From: Spirodela intermedia
Lineage: Eukaryota > Streptophyta > Magnoliopsida > Alismatales > Araceae
DNA length: 64,000 bases
NCBI GenBank assembly: GCA_902729315.2
Contig: LR746275.1
Span: 1,180,501-1,244,500, forward strand
Direction of reading: 5' to 3'
The notes beneath the pieces were generated by a model. The model saw only the letters and a program-made list of their open reading frames with translations. It did no database searches and was not told where the DNA came from. Shown piece after piece: positions 23,261 to 37,110 of the stretch; position 1 is the first letter of the stretch; the number at the start of each line of letters is the position of its first letter. Made by a program: the position numbers and the translations under genes.

Positions 23261-24410
23261 GAGTCACTAGAGCGCAATATGATCCAATGGTATTTAGCGA
23301 GCCATGTGATCAGATAAGTTAGATTGTGTGATGGGTGAGCTACCATGATACTAGATACATAAAGTAATCCATTGATGGTTTATGAATTTGATGTTGCTCA
23401 ATATGCACATGGCCTTAAATGATGATTTGATGGCTAAAGAAGTGCCATGGTAAGAGACTTAAGTTCTTAGTTGACAATGGTTTGTGGTGGGTAGATCTTG
23501 TATCAATCAATGCATCATGTGACCAAGAACATTTGATTTAGTGGCTTGTGAAGCATCACAATACTAGGAACTTAAGTTCTCAAACATATCACCATTAGGG
23601 ATAAAAATCTAATAATTAATTATTATCTAGTAAAACATATTATCGATTATCTTTAAAATTCTGATGACAGCCTTGAATATGACAATTTGTTCCTCCCTTC
23701 TTTTGCACAGTCAATGCCCCCGGTGATCAGCAAGTTCATTCCTTCCTTCCTTGACTACACTCAAGGCCTCCTACAAGTGGTTAGCTCTTCCCTTCTTCCT
23801 CCAGATGATGGTGACAGCATGGTTGAACCCCCTTTTGGTGAATCTTTGCAGCAAGCAGTGCAATACTTCTAGATGATATTTTTGTGACTTCTAGCTTGGT
23901 GTGGTACATTTGGACGAAACCAAACCACCATACTAGTGTCTCTAGTTGTCTAGAAAGTAGACTAAACTTAGACAATGATTTATTTCTTACTTTTAACATT
24001 TACTTACATACTTTGTCATTTATTTACATTTTACAACAAGTTATTTCTATTTCATGCATGTTTCAATTTAAATGAATATAATTAATTCAAAACTTGATGA
24101 ATAATCTTCATTCTTCTTTTGAATCTTCCAAAACTTGTCTGAGATTAAGCAAAGATTATTTTCAACTTATGCAATTAATTTTCATAGTTGAATCTTGACG
24201 TATTCATGTTCTTGACATTCTGCTAATAACAAATATTTTTTTATTTTTGAACACAAAATTAGCAAGATTAAAGGTTGCTTAATGATTGTTCAACAATTAA
24301 AACAATATGAAGACATTCACGACTGACCTCATGTCATGTGTGTGAAGCACATTCATTTGAGAATAATGGTCACCATGAAAACGGGTTGACTATATTTCTC
24401 TCTTGCTTTA
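23261..24410. other. AT-rich repeat-derived DNA, no gene seen
   Basis: Short ORFs only, none with family features. Probably old transposon-derived sequence. Confidence 0.45.
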
Positions 24411-24419
24411 TTATTATCT

Positions 24420-24700
24420 TATTTTTCTCTCTCTCTCTCTCGTGAGATTGCTTCTTCTCTCTCTCTCTCTCTCGTGAGATTACTTCTTCTCTCTCCCTCT
24501 CTCATGAGATTACTTCTTCTCTCTCCGTCTCTCATTAAATCTCTCTCTCCATCAATCAATCTCTCTCTCTTTCTCTCTATTGATCTCTCTCTCTCTCTCT
24601 CTCCTTCTCTCTCCCGCTCTCCCTTGTGAGATCTTTTTCTCTACTCTTCTTTGTGTCTCTCTCTTTCATGAGAGATTTCTTCTCTCTCTTTTCTTCTTTC
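24420..24700. repeat. CT-rich tandem minisatellite
   Basis: Several copies of a unit of about 30-35 bp (CTCTC tract followed by GTGAGATTGCTTCTT or GTGAGATTACTTCTT) degrade rightward into irregular CT sequence. The unit seems to be a microsatellite that captured a short unique word and was then duplicated. Confidence 0.75.
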
Positions 24701-25081
24701 CTTTCTTTTATTATTCTCACCTTACCCTTTTATTTTATTATTTTAATTAAATATTGATAAAATATTAAAATCACTTTATATATAAGCTAAATTAGTTTTC
24801 ACAATGAATTAATCAATCTCCTTGTGTTCGACCTAAGACTTACTTCTATACTAATATTTTATTAAGTCTTAGTTATCAATATTACTAGATAATATGCATT
24901 TCAACACAATGACAAGTGAACATCATGTATCTCAGTCGTGTTGTGTGCATTGATTGCATTACTTGTGTTGGTCACATTGTGCATAGCTGTCATCATACTT
25001 ATGTCATCTTATACTACTTTGTCATATGTCCTACTTCTATCCTTTATGTTGCTTATTACTTGCACCTTATGAGTTGTTCTC

Positions 25082-28000
25082 ATGTAACATTCTTCCCCCT
25101 TGAAAAGTTCAATGTCCTCATTAGAAAGAAGAGGTAGCACTCAAGTGGATGCCTCCAGCAGCTCCCCTTCCCATTGGATCACAAAATCTATGTAACGGTG
25201 GTATTGGTAGCATTCTTCATTATTTATGACTTGGTGGTTGAGGATAACTTTAAGCTTTTTAGAGAATGTTGTGTAGACAATTGGAGGTGGGTAGAGGTTG
25301 ATTTTGTTTTAGGTCCATGACATTCTCATTATATTGCTTGAGTAATGATACATGGAAAATATGATGGATGAGTAATGATATAATTAGTGTGGGAGCTATA
25401 GTTAGTATGCCACAGTTCTTACTTGTACCATTTGGTGTTGCAAATGATTTTGTGGATGGTGAGAAATTCATAGTTCTTAGTCGAAACTTTGAACTCCACC
25501 TCATTCATTGTGTCACCTACTACAGGTTGTCCTTGGCCTCTTCTAGCATTTCTATTTGCTCATGTGTCAAATACAAGAGTAATGAATGATGTACATAAGC
25601 CTCCATAAATTGTAGGGAAATGAGTGGCTGACGATTTACTGCCAATTCAAATAGAGAGAAACCTATTTGTATTATTTTGCTGCAGTTGGAAGCTAGTTGG
25701 GCAATGTCTTGGGTCACCATCATGTAATGCTAGAGATATTAGATGAGGAGAACATTGAAATGTTCTATCTAACCATTTGTTTTGGGGTAGTAGTTAGTGG
25801 AGAATAGTAGTTAGGTAGCAAAGAGAGCTTTTCATAGCTAACTAATTAACTGTGTATCTTAGTCAAAAATTATAACTATAGACAGTCCCTAGTGTCTGAT
25901 GATGTGCCTTAGCACCAATAAGGTAGTCTCTTCCACTATGCTGTTTTGCTGAGTGAACATAAAGATGTCATATTTAGATAGTTTATAAACGGTGGCTACG
26001 ATGACATTGTGCTATTCCATTTGTGGTCAGCAATGAAATGTACAGTGATAATCTACCATGATGCCACCAAAATTGGTAGTGGTTGAGGCAGTTCAGATCA
26101 TTTATTTCATTTCATTTTATCTTGTTGGTAAGTGAGGGAGGACTTCACATATGCTTGGACATTCATGTATATCATTGACCAAAAGAAGTGACAGGTGATG
26201 AGCACCAAGGTACACCATTGTCTCAAGTGGTTGTGCCATGGGTATCATAAACTTCAAAGATTAACACTTGTTAGTATTGGGCAGCGGGTACATAGATGCA
26301 GCATCTTTTAATGTAAATTATGTCACCCACACTTGTTGGAGGAAGTATGTGGATGATCTGGACATTTACACCACATTGAGGTGTTTAGATAGTGCTTGTC
26401 TAATAAATGTTCTGCTGATGAAATTCTACATTTCTTACTTGTGTTATATCATAAAGTCATATTTTGTTAGAAATTGTTACCATCATGTTTGCTTAGGCAA
26501 CAACTTAGGCTATGAAGTGAAGTAGTTGGTGGTCACATTTTTAGTGAAAATGGTGAAATAACTACATAGTATGTAATGTTTGCAGTTCCCACATTTTTAG
26601 TCAACTCCCACTCATGGACCAAGTAGTCACATTATTGAGCTTGCAGTTCTTGAATGTGACTGAGTGTGTTCTAATATCATAATGTTTATGTTAGTGTAGA
26701 TTGCAAAGAATTTGATGAAGTTTTAGAGTCAAAGGATTAATTTTACTATGACTATATTCTTTAGAATCAAGAGAACATATTTGTATAGTTCACGTCAATA
26801 CTATGTAGTCTCATTACATAGGAGGTTGGTGAGGGGAGCCACAATCTTGGAGAATCATTTATAAAGTGTCTATAGTAGTTTGTGAGTCTTAAGGACCCAC
26901 CACATTTTGACACTTGTGAGAGTTAGCCAATAGATGATGGCATTGAACTTTGTATCATCCATGCATATCTTGCCTCCTATGGTGTCCCAAGAAGTCAATA
27001 TCCTACTCAATGAATTGTAATTTCACTATGTTTAAAAATAATTGATGTTGGTAGAGTTAAAGTATTATCCAAAAGTACCCCATATGCTCTCGTAGGTTAC
27101 AATGTCATAGACAAAGGTATCATCTAGATTGATGACTATGAAGATGTTAAGGTACATGAAAATATATCACTCATTAGAGTGTAGATGGTCATCAGGGAAT
27201 TGATTAGCCTCAATGGCATCATAATGAATTTGAAGGAGCCATATTTCATGACACATTGTATCTTTGGTTCATCTCCCTTGTGGATGCAGACTTGGTATTA
27301 TCTACCCTCCAAGTCAAACTTGGAGAAGACACAAGTTGTACTTAGTGATAGAATATGTCTTCGATTTTAGGGATGGATGTTTGTTGCAAATTATTAACTT
27401 GTTGACTGCTTGATAGTTCACATAAAACCTTAATCTTGTCTTTCTTCTTTGGAAGATGGCAAGCACACTAAAGGGGGGACTTCAACAATTGTATGTGACT
27501 CACTTATAATAACACAAAATTTTCATCAACGTTCTATTAAATAGGGTGACATCTTGTATGGGGGTGTAGGTCAAAGGGTTTACCCCTATCACAAAGTCTA
27601 CTATGTGGTTGATGAAAAATAGGTTGGTAATTAATTGGGCACCTATTCTTGCTTGTTCAATAATTATTTAGTACGTGTTGGTGGGTTTGGGAGTTGCTTA
27701 TCTTGCACCACCACATGTAGGGCTAGCAAGAAGGTTTCTTTGCCATGCTTGAGTTCATATTGCAATTGTTTCATCAAGATGGATTTTGATATGGTACCAA
27801 TCTGCACATTATTTCAAGAGAAAAAGAGTCTAGCTGAAGTGAGCTCAGCCATAGCCCAAATAGGTTAGCTTGAGGGTCAAAAGGGCCAACCTAAGGCTCA
27901 GATTGATATAGGAGAAAAAGTCAATAGCAGAGGAGGGTTGTAATCATAGGAGAGTTGTTGGAGTTTGTTGGAGAGATGAAAGTTTCTCAAAAGTCCTTCA

Positions 28001-28130
28001 AACTATTCTAAGATTTATGTAGATTTCTAGTCCTACTTCTCATCTTCTTTTTTGTTGTTATGTTCTAAATTCTCAATTTCTTATTTTCAATTTAGCATAA
28101 GCATGGCTTCATATCACTAGTTTAGAGTTA
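25082..28130 (-). mobile_element. Decayed Ty3/gypsy pol fragment (RT to integrase)
   Basis: Read leftward on the minus strand: protease-RT linker (27870-28130), sequence resembling the ALI...MPPELP stretch before RT (27640-27870), reverse transcriptase (about 27500-26850; FDLEGRYYQVCIHKGDEPK and INLDDTFVY), integrase-linker (25520-25723) and integrase/chromodomain-like end (25259-25504; IHHIFHVSLLKQY). At 25090-25105 a purine tract AAGGGGGAAGAATG precedes TGTTACATG, the usual junction of internal region and 3' LTR. Many stops; inactive. Its 28130 end is cut by the plus-strand element that follows. Confidence 0.8.
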
Positions 28131-28139
28131 ATAACTAGA

Positions 28140-31100
28140 TGTCATGACACCCAGACCCGACAACACCCATTTGGACCACTTGGAGTTAGAGATTGAGAGA
28201 GTCAAGGATGAGAAGGGAGGTTGAGAAAGGAGTTGAGAAAGCCATAAAATAGTAGTTGAGAAAGGAGGTTATTTTCCATGATAGCTAGTAAAAGGGAGGC
28301 CATATCCTACAACACCCCATTGCCTATAGTCTCAAAAATTGGAGCCTTGGAATCATCATTTGAAGGCTACTAGAGCCACTAAAAGATGATTATTCCTTAC
28401 TTCAATAGGGACAATCAAATCACATGGATCTTCTATGTGGAGACTATTTTTGGGTAAATAAGATTCCAAATGAGAGCAGGTTGAATGAGGCTATATTGGG
28501 ACTAGAGAGTGATGTCCTATTATGATACATTTGAACAAGGGAAAGGTACCACTTCCAAGGATGGTAAGATCTGCATCTTCAACCAACTTAGATAAATCGG
28601 TGTGGTGTTGTTAAGAAATATCTATCACCAATTACTAAATCTTAAGTACAAAAATGCAGTGACTGACTATCAATTGGATTTTGAGAGTCTATTAGCATTT
28701 TTAAAGGTATTCTAGAGGAGATCTTGGAAAGTAATTACATTGAAGGTATGAAAAAGAAAATTCAGTTCGGCCTAAGTATGGCCAAATTGAATGGAATACA
28801 TGAAGTGATGGATCTTTCCTAGTAGTTGAAGAGAGATTTTGAAGTTTATGGCATTTGGAGTCCAAAACTTCTTTGAAGTCAAAAACTCACTTCACAAACA
28901 CCTTTTTGCTTCCCAAAAGGTAAGGTTGGTTGAAGGGGATAAAGTCATATTTTTAAAAAATCATCGAGTCATGAGGATGATAGAAAACATAGTGTCAAGA
29001 CATACATAGTGTTAAAAACTTCAGTGTTTCCTATAGGGGACCCATGCCAAGAAAATTTCTGGAGGTTGACTTTCACAATGTTGGAACTAGAAGTTCACAA
29101 GGAAAAAAGACTATAATACAATTGTCACTAAAACTTTTCCCTAAGTCACCAATCTAGGTCCATGGTCATCATTATGCAAAGTAAATGGATGAAATTTGAA
29201 AGACAAGAAGATGGAATCATATTGAGCTAACAACCAAAGAAAATTTTTCTATAGATGGTTAGAGTTTCTCTCAATTTAGGGGCAGAAAACTTCAAGGTTG
29301 CGACATCACCATATTAATTGATTGTGGGACCACTCACAATTTTAGTTGTGATAGGTTGATCTACATATTAAACTTACATCTATTAGAGAGTCTAAAGTAT
29401 AGGGTATTTTTAAACAATGGCCAGATAGTGAAGAGAAGTGGAGTTTGTTTGAGAGTAGTATTGTTAATTCAAGGGTTAATAGTTATGCAAGACTTCTTAC
29501 CCTTAGAATTTGACAATTTGAATGTGATCCTAGGAATGAGATGAATGATGACACTCAATATGACACAAACTCATTGAGACAACCATAATATTAAGCTCTC
29601 ATTAGATTGAGAAGTAAAGACCTTAAAGGGGAAGCCTCACCTTAATAGATCCAAAATATTTTTGAAGTCACTCACAAAGGAGGTAAGAAATTGTAGAACA
29701 CATGATGGAGTTGCACCATGGAAGCTGAATTTGGGATGCCAAGTTAAAAGATTTTTCTTCTATCTTTGAGAAGCAAGTAAAAACATATTTTTTAGGGTTT
29801 TTGATTAAAATTAGAATTACTGTTGATGAGATGTATTAGTCATTCCATCAAATTAATTGTAGGTAAGGGGCCGATTCATGTTTGTTCATATAGATATTCT
29901 CATCTTCAAAAGAATAAAAGTGACTCATTCAAAAAATGCATAACATCAAGATTATTCAACCCTTAAGAAGTTTGTTTTTGAGTTCAGTCTTTTTGTGGAT
30001 TATAAAATCTTGAACAAGGCCATAATCCTCAATTGGTTTCTGATATTTGTGGTCAAATAATTTATTTGATGAGTTGTATGAAATAGTTTTTTTGTAAAAT
30101 TAGACCTCAAGTCAAGATTCCACCAAATTTAGAGGGAGGAGGATATCTGCAACATGACATTCAAGACCCTTGACAACCACTATGAGTTTGTGCCAATGTT
30201 ATTTGATCTCATAAATTCTCCTATCACATTTCACTCATTGATGAAGGAAATATTTCAACCCTTCCTCCAAAGGTTTGTTTTAGCCCTTTTTTGATGATAA
30301 AATATATAGTAACAATGAGGGGCCACATCATTAACACTTGCAGCTTATCTTCTCCTTTCTTTTGAAAATCAACTCCACATCAAAACAAAAAATATATATT
30401 TACTTACATAATTTGAATATGTCAGGCATTTGATCTCAACTACTAGGATGACAACCAACCAGAAGAAGATAGAAGACATGTGAAAATGTCTCATTCCATG
30501 AACTTAAAGAAATTAAAAACTTTTCTTGGCATAACTAGTTATTACTTTATATTTGTTATAAGATATGCAATTCTCACAAAACCACTTATACAACAACTCA
30601 AAAAGGAAGCCTTTCAATGGAATGAGAATGTACAAAAGGTATTTTGACCAGCTCAAGAAAGCCATGACAACCACCTTGGTGTTAGCACTAATAGATTTTT
30701 TCACCCCTTTTGTGCTGGAAGCAGATGCTTTCAGCCATGCATTAAGGGCAGTTTTAATGTAGCATGGTTGGCCAACTATTTATTTTAGTTGAGTGCTCTC
30801 AAAGAAAAATTAATTGAAATCTATTTGTGAGCGTGAGCTCATGTCATAATACTTTTGATACTCAAACAACATTACTATCTTTTGGGCAAACAAAAATATG
30901 TTTGAACTGACTAGAAGAGTCTTAAATTTTTCATAGAGAAAATTCAAGTACCTCCTCAATAACAAAATTAGTTCATGAAATTAATTGGTTATGATTTTGA
31001 AATAAGGTACAATGAAAGATCAAAATAAGACAAAAGATTCACTATATCAAGTTTCTGTATCTACTCAATTACAAACGACAACTTTATCATAGTTTTTTCA

Positions 31101-31230
31101 ACTAGATTCTATCAAATTATCAATGAAAATTTGACCAAAGAAATGAGCTAGATTTTACTCTAGACTTCATTAGGCCTAGATCCTTCTCAATCAAAGAAAA
31201 TGGTTAGTGTTGCTTCATTTAAATCATGCC
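28140..31230 (+). mobile_element. Decayed Ty3/gypsy element (gag-PR-RT-RH)
   Basis: Plus-strand remnants in canonical order. Gag lies about 28500-28900. Retropepsin is at 29310-29545 (LIDCGTTHNFS; FLPLEFDNLNVILGM). Reverse transcriptase spans about 29900-30300 (KLDLKSRFHQI; FVPMLFDLINSPITFHSLM). The RNase H junction is at 30565-30860 (FDQLKKAMTTTLVLALIDF; CERELMS), ending near 31050 (KLIGYDFEIRYNE). Integrase is missing before the S1 LTR. Stops throughout. Confidence 0.82.
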
Positions 31231-31499
31231 TCTATGCATAAAAGGGATGAGATGAGCCATCTCTATAGGGAATCTGATCCTTAATAATTTATTTTTCCTA
31301 GCAGTATTTTAGTGAAAATGAATGGAGAGTGATGAGATTGAAATGATTTGAGCAAAATTTTGAGATAGAAGGAAAGGTGCCTAATTAATTCCTTAGATCT
31401 TGTAGGAATAGAGGGAAGAAATGGGAATCACTAAACAAACTCTAATTATAATTTATTCCTAATTTTAGATGAGAATGTAACCTCATATGAACTAAAATA

Positions 31500-32276
31500 T
31501 CAATCACCTTGAGACTAACCTAGTATCCCCACTCCCCTATTTTTGTTAGGAAGAAGTGTTCACTTGAAGTAGTGGGGGAAACCTCATTAATGTGAGATGA
31601 ACTTCAATTCTTGTCATGAGACACTAGCATTTGTGCAATGTAGAGCTCTGGAAACCTCTCCCTTCTAGGTTGATTTGAGAATCACAATGTTTCCTACAAT
31701 GAGAGCTCTATTGTAATATACTTTTCTCCCAATGTATAGGGCGACTCACCCCTTCTCCCCTCTCTCTCATGCGAGAGGAACATCCAAAAAGTTTTGGTGA
31801 CTTCACACCTTCAAGAAGGCTACATGTTGCTAGGTCTATGGTTCTTCCTTCTTCAGTGTCTCCTACTAATAGATGAGTGGTCTCTTCATCTAGTTGCCCT
31901 CAACTGTTGGATTGGTGAGTCCTCTTTCCTACATGTCTTCTTTTCTTGGCCATTGGATGTCTATCCTGCCACAAGAGCCACCTCCTAATTGTTGTAAATA
32001 ATGGTTAGATGGCTGCATCCCATCCATTGATGAAATGCCCAAGACCTGATTCATAAATCACTAATCCAAAAATGTTGGAGGGAAAGAAATCCCGAAGATA
32101 TACTCAATGTATGTGATGATCAAGTTTAATATGACATTAAATGTGTATGAGAATAATAATATAAAAAAGTTCTAAAAATTACGCATTTGTGGTGATCAAC
32201 TACTAAATAATGTTTGAAATACTAAAATTTAACTATTTAGTGTGTATTTCTAACTCATTAGTTATGTGTTATCACA
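31500..32276 (-). mobile_element. S1: 3' LTR of a minus-strand Athila-like gypsy element
   Basis: About 0.78 kb, repeated in direct orientation at 39656-40460 (S2). In minus sense it starts TGATAACACATAA, immediately preceded by a purine-rich tract (AAAGCTGGGGGTG), the expected polypurine primer. This orientation matches the integrase and gag remnants to its right. The low-coordinate end is approximate. Confidence 0.65.
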
Positions 32277-33535
32277 CCCCCAGCTTTCATTGCGAGGTCC
32301 TTAGCAATGAATTAGGAAGGATTGTGCAGCTACATATTTGTTGTTTTCATGTATCTACTTCCCGAAGTTCATGTTCATGTTCATAAACATCTACGTCACA
32401 AACTCATAAAGAAACACTAGCTCATTTCATGTTTAAGCACTTCCAAAATGTTCCTCATACAAATGCTAAAACCAATTTATTGCCCATTTCTCACTAGTTT
32501 AATTTTCCTTGATACTAACTTTTGCTCTTCACTTCCTTATCATGCTTACCTGAAATGCACTAAGGTTTTGACTTTGGCTACAATTGCACCAGCTTGCTCA
32601 CATATTCATATTCTAGGTAGGTAGCTTTTCCCATAGAGAGTTCTTTTCTTTTTTTTCCTAGCCTCACATGTAGAATCTCCATAGGACAATTGAGAAGGCC
32701 CTCTTCAATGTGCATGTTTTCTAGGGCTTTACTCTACATGGTTTAGTGGTAGGTAATTTTTTTCATAAGCCTTGTTAATCTTAATCTCACATGTGGAAGC
32801 CCCACAAGATCAGTAGGGGTGTTTTTCTACATCTTGCATATTTATGTAGGCAACATTTCTCCTAGTTTAATAAAAAATTCTAATGGATGCTCTTTATGCT
32901 GTGAAGGCTTCACACTACTAAAAAAACCAATTTCGCTAGTGTAATCTTCGCTAAAGTCAAGCCTTAAATTTGGTTTATTCATAATGATTCAAATATGCTT
33001 CAACTAGCTCTAATATAGTTTAATAACATATTGACATGGACAAGAAAATGATTCAATTTACTATACTCAGTCCAATATATAAGTGAATCAACACAAAATA
33101 TTGGTAGCAATCTATGAGATCAGATCCATACTAATAGTTCATAATTATGGCCTTGCTTCCCATAAGCACGAAATATCAAAATTTTAATAGTAAACTATTA
33201 GATTTTAAAACAAATGAAGCATAGTGGACCTATTCATCAAGTGTTTGGGAAAAGATCATAGTTTCCTACATTCCATCTCTACTTTCTCCCGTATTAAAGT
33301 TGTGCAATGTCCTCAATGCAATTTAAAGGAAGGAGAGAAATGGATGAGAAGCAAAGACAGAAAACTCAAAATGATGTTCGATGGAGCTACACCGCATCTG
33401 CACGTCGTGATTTTTGTAGAGAGAATTGTGTGCTAAATGACTCAAAAGTGTAGAAGAAAACAAACAAATTCACCATAAGAAAAACGAAATGGAAAGAAAA
33501 CAAGCATAACAAAAGAAGATGTTGGTGTGATGATA
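32277..33535 (-). other. Region between S1 LTR and integrase; nothing recognised
   Basis: Presumed 3' untranslated part of the Athila-like element. AT-rich, no domain recognised. Confidence 0.4.
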
Positions 33536-35110
33536 GTCAACAGCTGCTGCTTGTATGATGAGGGTGGTAAAGGTCAATGGAGACCATGGCAGCCTACCAG
33601 TCACCCTCAAGATATGGTTATAGGCACCAGTCATTGACCTTGAAGGTTTTTACAATCTTAGGATCTACTATCAAAACAACTCCATAGTTATAAATCTTCA
33701 CAAAAGTGAATGGACCATTCCAACTAGGTTTGAGTTCACCAGAGAATAATTATAACTGTGAATTCTATAACCAAACATTTTGATTTTCAACAAAAGATTT
33801 ACAATTAAGATTCTTTTTAGGAAAAACTTTGAGTTTGACTTTGTAGATACACTAATTCTCGAAGGCCTCATTGCATAATTCTTGAAATTCTTGTATTCTG
33901 AAGAAGACATCAGAAGAGAGTGTAAAAGGGGAAAAGATAGGTGGAGAGAGAAGGGATGAGGAATGAAAGGAAGAAGATGAACTTGATGAAGACGAAAGCA
34001 ATACAAACCAAGACTGCTGGTCTTGGGGTTGCCAATATGAGATGGTGAGTCTCCAGCTCTTGAAAGAGTTCCCTTACATGATTTTTTCCTCCCTTCACTT
34101 GAGGTCGCTCCTTCTCTCTTATAGAGCCTTGATATCCTTCCTCTCCTTGATGGGACTTGTCATGAGACATGATTCATCGGTGTCAAATCTAGCCATTTGA
34201 TCAGATTCACTATCGGATCCACCATGCTCGTCTTCTATCCTACAAGATCCATTGCAAGTTCCTATGTCCTGTCTTGCACTTCGCTCGGGCTGTTGGATTG
34301 TAGCATTGGATTGGGCTGGCTTTGTTGAGATCGCACTCTCCTCAGCCTAGTTCTTGTTGTTGAGGCCTCATTAGATTCCTTACATGGTCTAAGGATAAAT
34401 TGAGTTGCTTAATGACCCAATAAGTTAGTGTTCAATTTTCATTGGCACATGGCAAACTTTACCATTGAGAAAATGATAAGGAGACATGCCAATTGTAGGT
34501 TGTTATATACTCCCATCAGGCATTGGATAGTTTTGCTACCCAATCCTTAGCACCATGTTGGAAATTATTTTTTAATTTTTCTTTGATTCCTATTAATGAG
34601 TTATTTTTTGCCATTGGCCTCGAGATGCTAAGGGGTCATGATCCTTTGTTGGACTCCATATTTCCTAAGTTTTAAAATGGCTATTGTTAAAATGAGACCC
34701 ACCATTGCTAATGAAGTGTGAGGACACCCAAACCAAGAGAATATGCTTTGTACAATAAATTTTGAAATAATTTAATGATCAATTTTTCTAGTGGGGATGA
34801 CTTTCACCTATTTTGAAACATATTCCATGGCCAGGAGAATATATATTCATGACCTAGAAAAAGAGGAAACAAACCTATAAATTGATTTCTCATAAATCAA
34901 AATTTTCTACTACCAAAATTAGTTGTAGTGACATTATGTCTCTCTTGGAGATGTTCATTGCAGCTTGACATGTTGTATAAGACCTACAAAAATGATGAGC
35001 ACCACAAAAAATAGTTGATCAATAAAAGTCACTTTGAAAATATTTTACAACAGTCTTTTTGGAAGCAAAATGTTCTCTACATGTAGAAAAATGCCACATG
35101 ATTAAAATGC
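33536..35110 (-). mobile_element. Athila-like integrase remnant
   Basis: Minus-strand integrase of the Ty3/gypsy Athila/Tat type. The catalytic-core region runs about 35000-34400 (IGLFPLFLGHEYIFSWPW; ISDGGSHFNNSHFKTLRKYG) and is followed by VKFAMCQ-type sequence. The C-terminal region runs about 34000-33540 (KIMLFGYR-like segment; GPFTFVKIYNYGVVLIVDP; TFKVNDW). Stops and frameshifts are frequent. The reverse transcriptase part is absent, replaced at 35185 by the R1 repeat. Confidence 0.78.
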
Positions 35111-35184
35111 TAAATTCCTCCTCCTCTAGAACTCATATGCAGATAATTTAATCAACACCTAAATGAAATATTCAAATTCTTCCC

Positions 35185-36395
35185 AAAAATCAGCACCTAA
35201 TATGCGGCCTAATGAACATGAATCAAATAGAAATAGAGTTCTATTCAAAGATTCTTACATAAGCGATTACAAATTAATAAAATTTATTAAATTTAGATCT
35301 AAAAAAGCTAGAAGAATTATAATTTAATGAAGAAAAGTTTAAAAACTTAAGTTGAGATTCAAGGAGAGGAGCTAGACAAAGGTGACTTTGTGGCTCTCCA
35401 ACAGCTATCACCTAATGAAGAGGAGTTGGATAGAGGTGGGGTGTATGTTAGGGAGCTTCATCCTCTAGTCTGTGTAGCAAGAGGAGACTCTTCTTCGCAT
35501 TTGATATGTTCTTAAGAGGTGGTAACTCATCTCTTAGTAGATCGTCCTCTTTGCGATAACGACTCATTCATCAATCAATTGAATATGATTTATTTGATGA
35601 ATTCACAATTTGTTATCGTGAATCACTCAATAATTTTAGTATGATTGCTCCGCAAATTGTGTTGACAAGATTTTTGCTGATGATCAAGCGATTCTGACAG
35701 CTTAATCTTTCACCAACGATCTATAAGAAAGTCACAATTTAATCATATAAAAATACAAATTTTGGCTCTAGTAGAATTTGATTTTCCATTGCCCACATGT
35801 ATAAGAGAGAGTGAAATAAGTACTCTAATATCCTTATAAAGTGACGTCATCATGGTATATCATTGTTGTAATTAATGATATTTTAAGTATTGAAATAATC
35901 GACATCATTTGGGGGAAGGTGTACTTTGGTTTAGTCCCACATTTGTTGTACACCAATGATTTGGGTGAATATATAGTTTAGAAGTAATGAGTTTTTTTCT
36001 CCCACGTGTACGACTACTCTTTGCCCCACAATCGGTTGGCCAATGGTGACATGGAAAGAGAGTGGTGTGCACGTGCCCCCATCGGTCTATAGCTGCTTGA
36101 ATTGCTACTCGTGGCTTCACCTCGACTATGCTTTCAACCTACTTGCAAGCCCAACTGGCCAACAGGTCCCTTCTTTTTCTATTTTTTTATTTTTTTTCTT
36201 TTTCTTTATTTATCTTAAAATTAGGATTATAAAAATTATATAAATTTCTATAAAATCACATAATTAGCTAAAAAATCACATTAACTAACTAAAAACTACT
36301 TTTCACAAATTAACATAAATATAAGTTTATTTATCATGAGTTAAGGCTAAAACTATTATTTATTAATTATTAACTCATGATAATGAAGACTTCTC
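35185..36395 (-). repeat. R1 repeat copy
   Basis: About 1.2 kb, inverted relative to R3 and R4 and in the same orientation as R2. Right end ACTCATGATAATGAAGACTT. It contains the shared block with a TTTATAA box (near 35840) in minus sense. It separates the Athila-like integrase from the gag remnant. The nature of the family is discussed under R3. Confidence 0.65.
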
Positions 36396-37110
36396 ATAAA
36401 TTTACTCATTAGCACTTGGACACATTTGATCAGCTTATCAACTTTGCCCATAAGTATTCTCATTTCTACATTTTTCACATTGTGGATACCCCCTTTTCTA
36501 ATTCTCAGAAGTTTGTCATTCTTATTTAAACCATAGTGATGTGCACTATTTTCAGCCAACATTTCGATGAGATCAATCATGCCGTCATCATAGTTGTTTA
36601 GAAAAGTCCTACTAGTGACAACATCAATCATGTGCCTATCTCTCATTCAAACCTTTATAAAAATCTGAACTAGTTGTCAATTCTAAATTGATGAGGACAC
36701 TACAGAGTGTATCTTTAACCCCCCCATACCTCATAGAAAGATTCTTGAGGGCTTTGAAAATAATCCCTAATTGTCCTTCTAATAGAATTTGTGCTACCTA
36801 CTAAATAAAATTTCTTGAGAAACGCTGCCTTCATATCACTCCAAGAATTTAGTTATTGGACCAAGGCTCGAATCTTTTCCTTAGCTTTATACTTGAGTGT
36901 GAACGGGAACAATCTCATCTTCAGGATCTCAATGAAAATATTGGAGTAGTGTGAGATCTCACAAACTTGTGAGAAATCTTCTAAATATTTATACGGTTCC
37001 TCATGAGTCATCCCATGAAAATGTAGTAGCATTGGACAAGGTGATGATCAACTCAGAAGTTGACAGCATTTCCAACAAGGGCATTGATTTAATTGACTGG
37101 TATATATACT
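36396..37110 (-). mobile_element. Gypsy (Athila/Tat-type) gag remnant
   Basis: Minus-strand sequence matching plant gypsy Gag: PYKYLEDFSQVCE and LRLFPF-like stretch (about 37000-36890), SWSDMKAAFLKKFY (about 36840), then FYKGLN-like sequence leading into IDVVTSRTFLNNYDDGMIDL (about 36640-36580) and LIEMLAENSAHHY. Read-through is interrupted by stops. It stops at the R1 boundary. Confidence 0.75.

Noticed and set aside
24420-24700. Spaced repeats resembling a CRISPR array
   Set aside because: Units are CT microsatellite derivatives without unique spacers, in a plant nuclear context.
27866-28130. Interpretation of the 27.9/46.1 kb repeat pair as LTRs
   Set aside because: In minus orientation the segment lies between protease and RT coding remnants in both places, so it is internal linker sequence.
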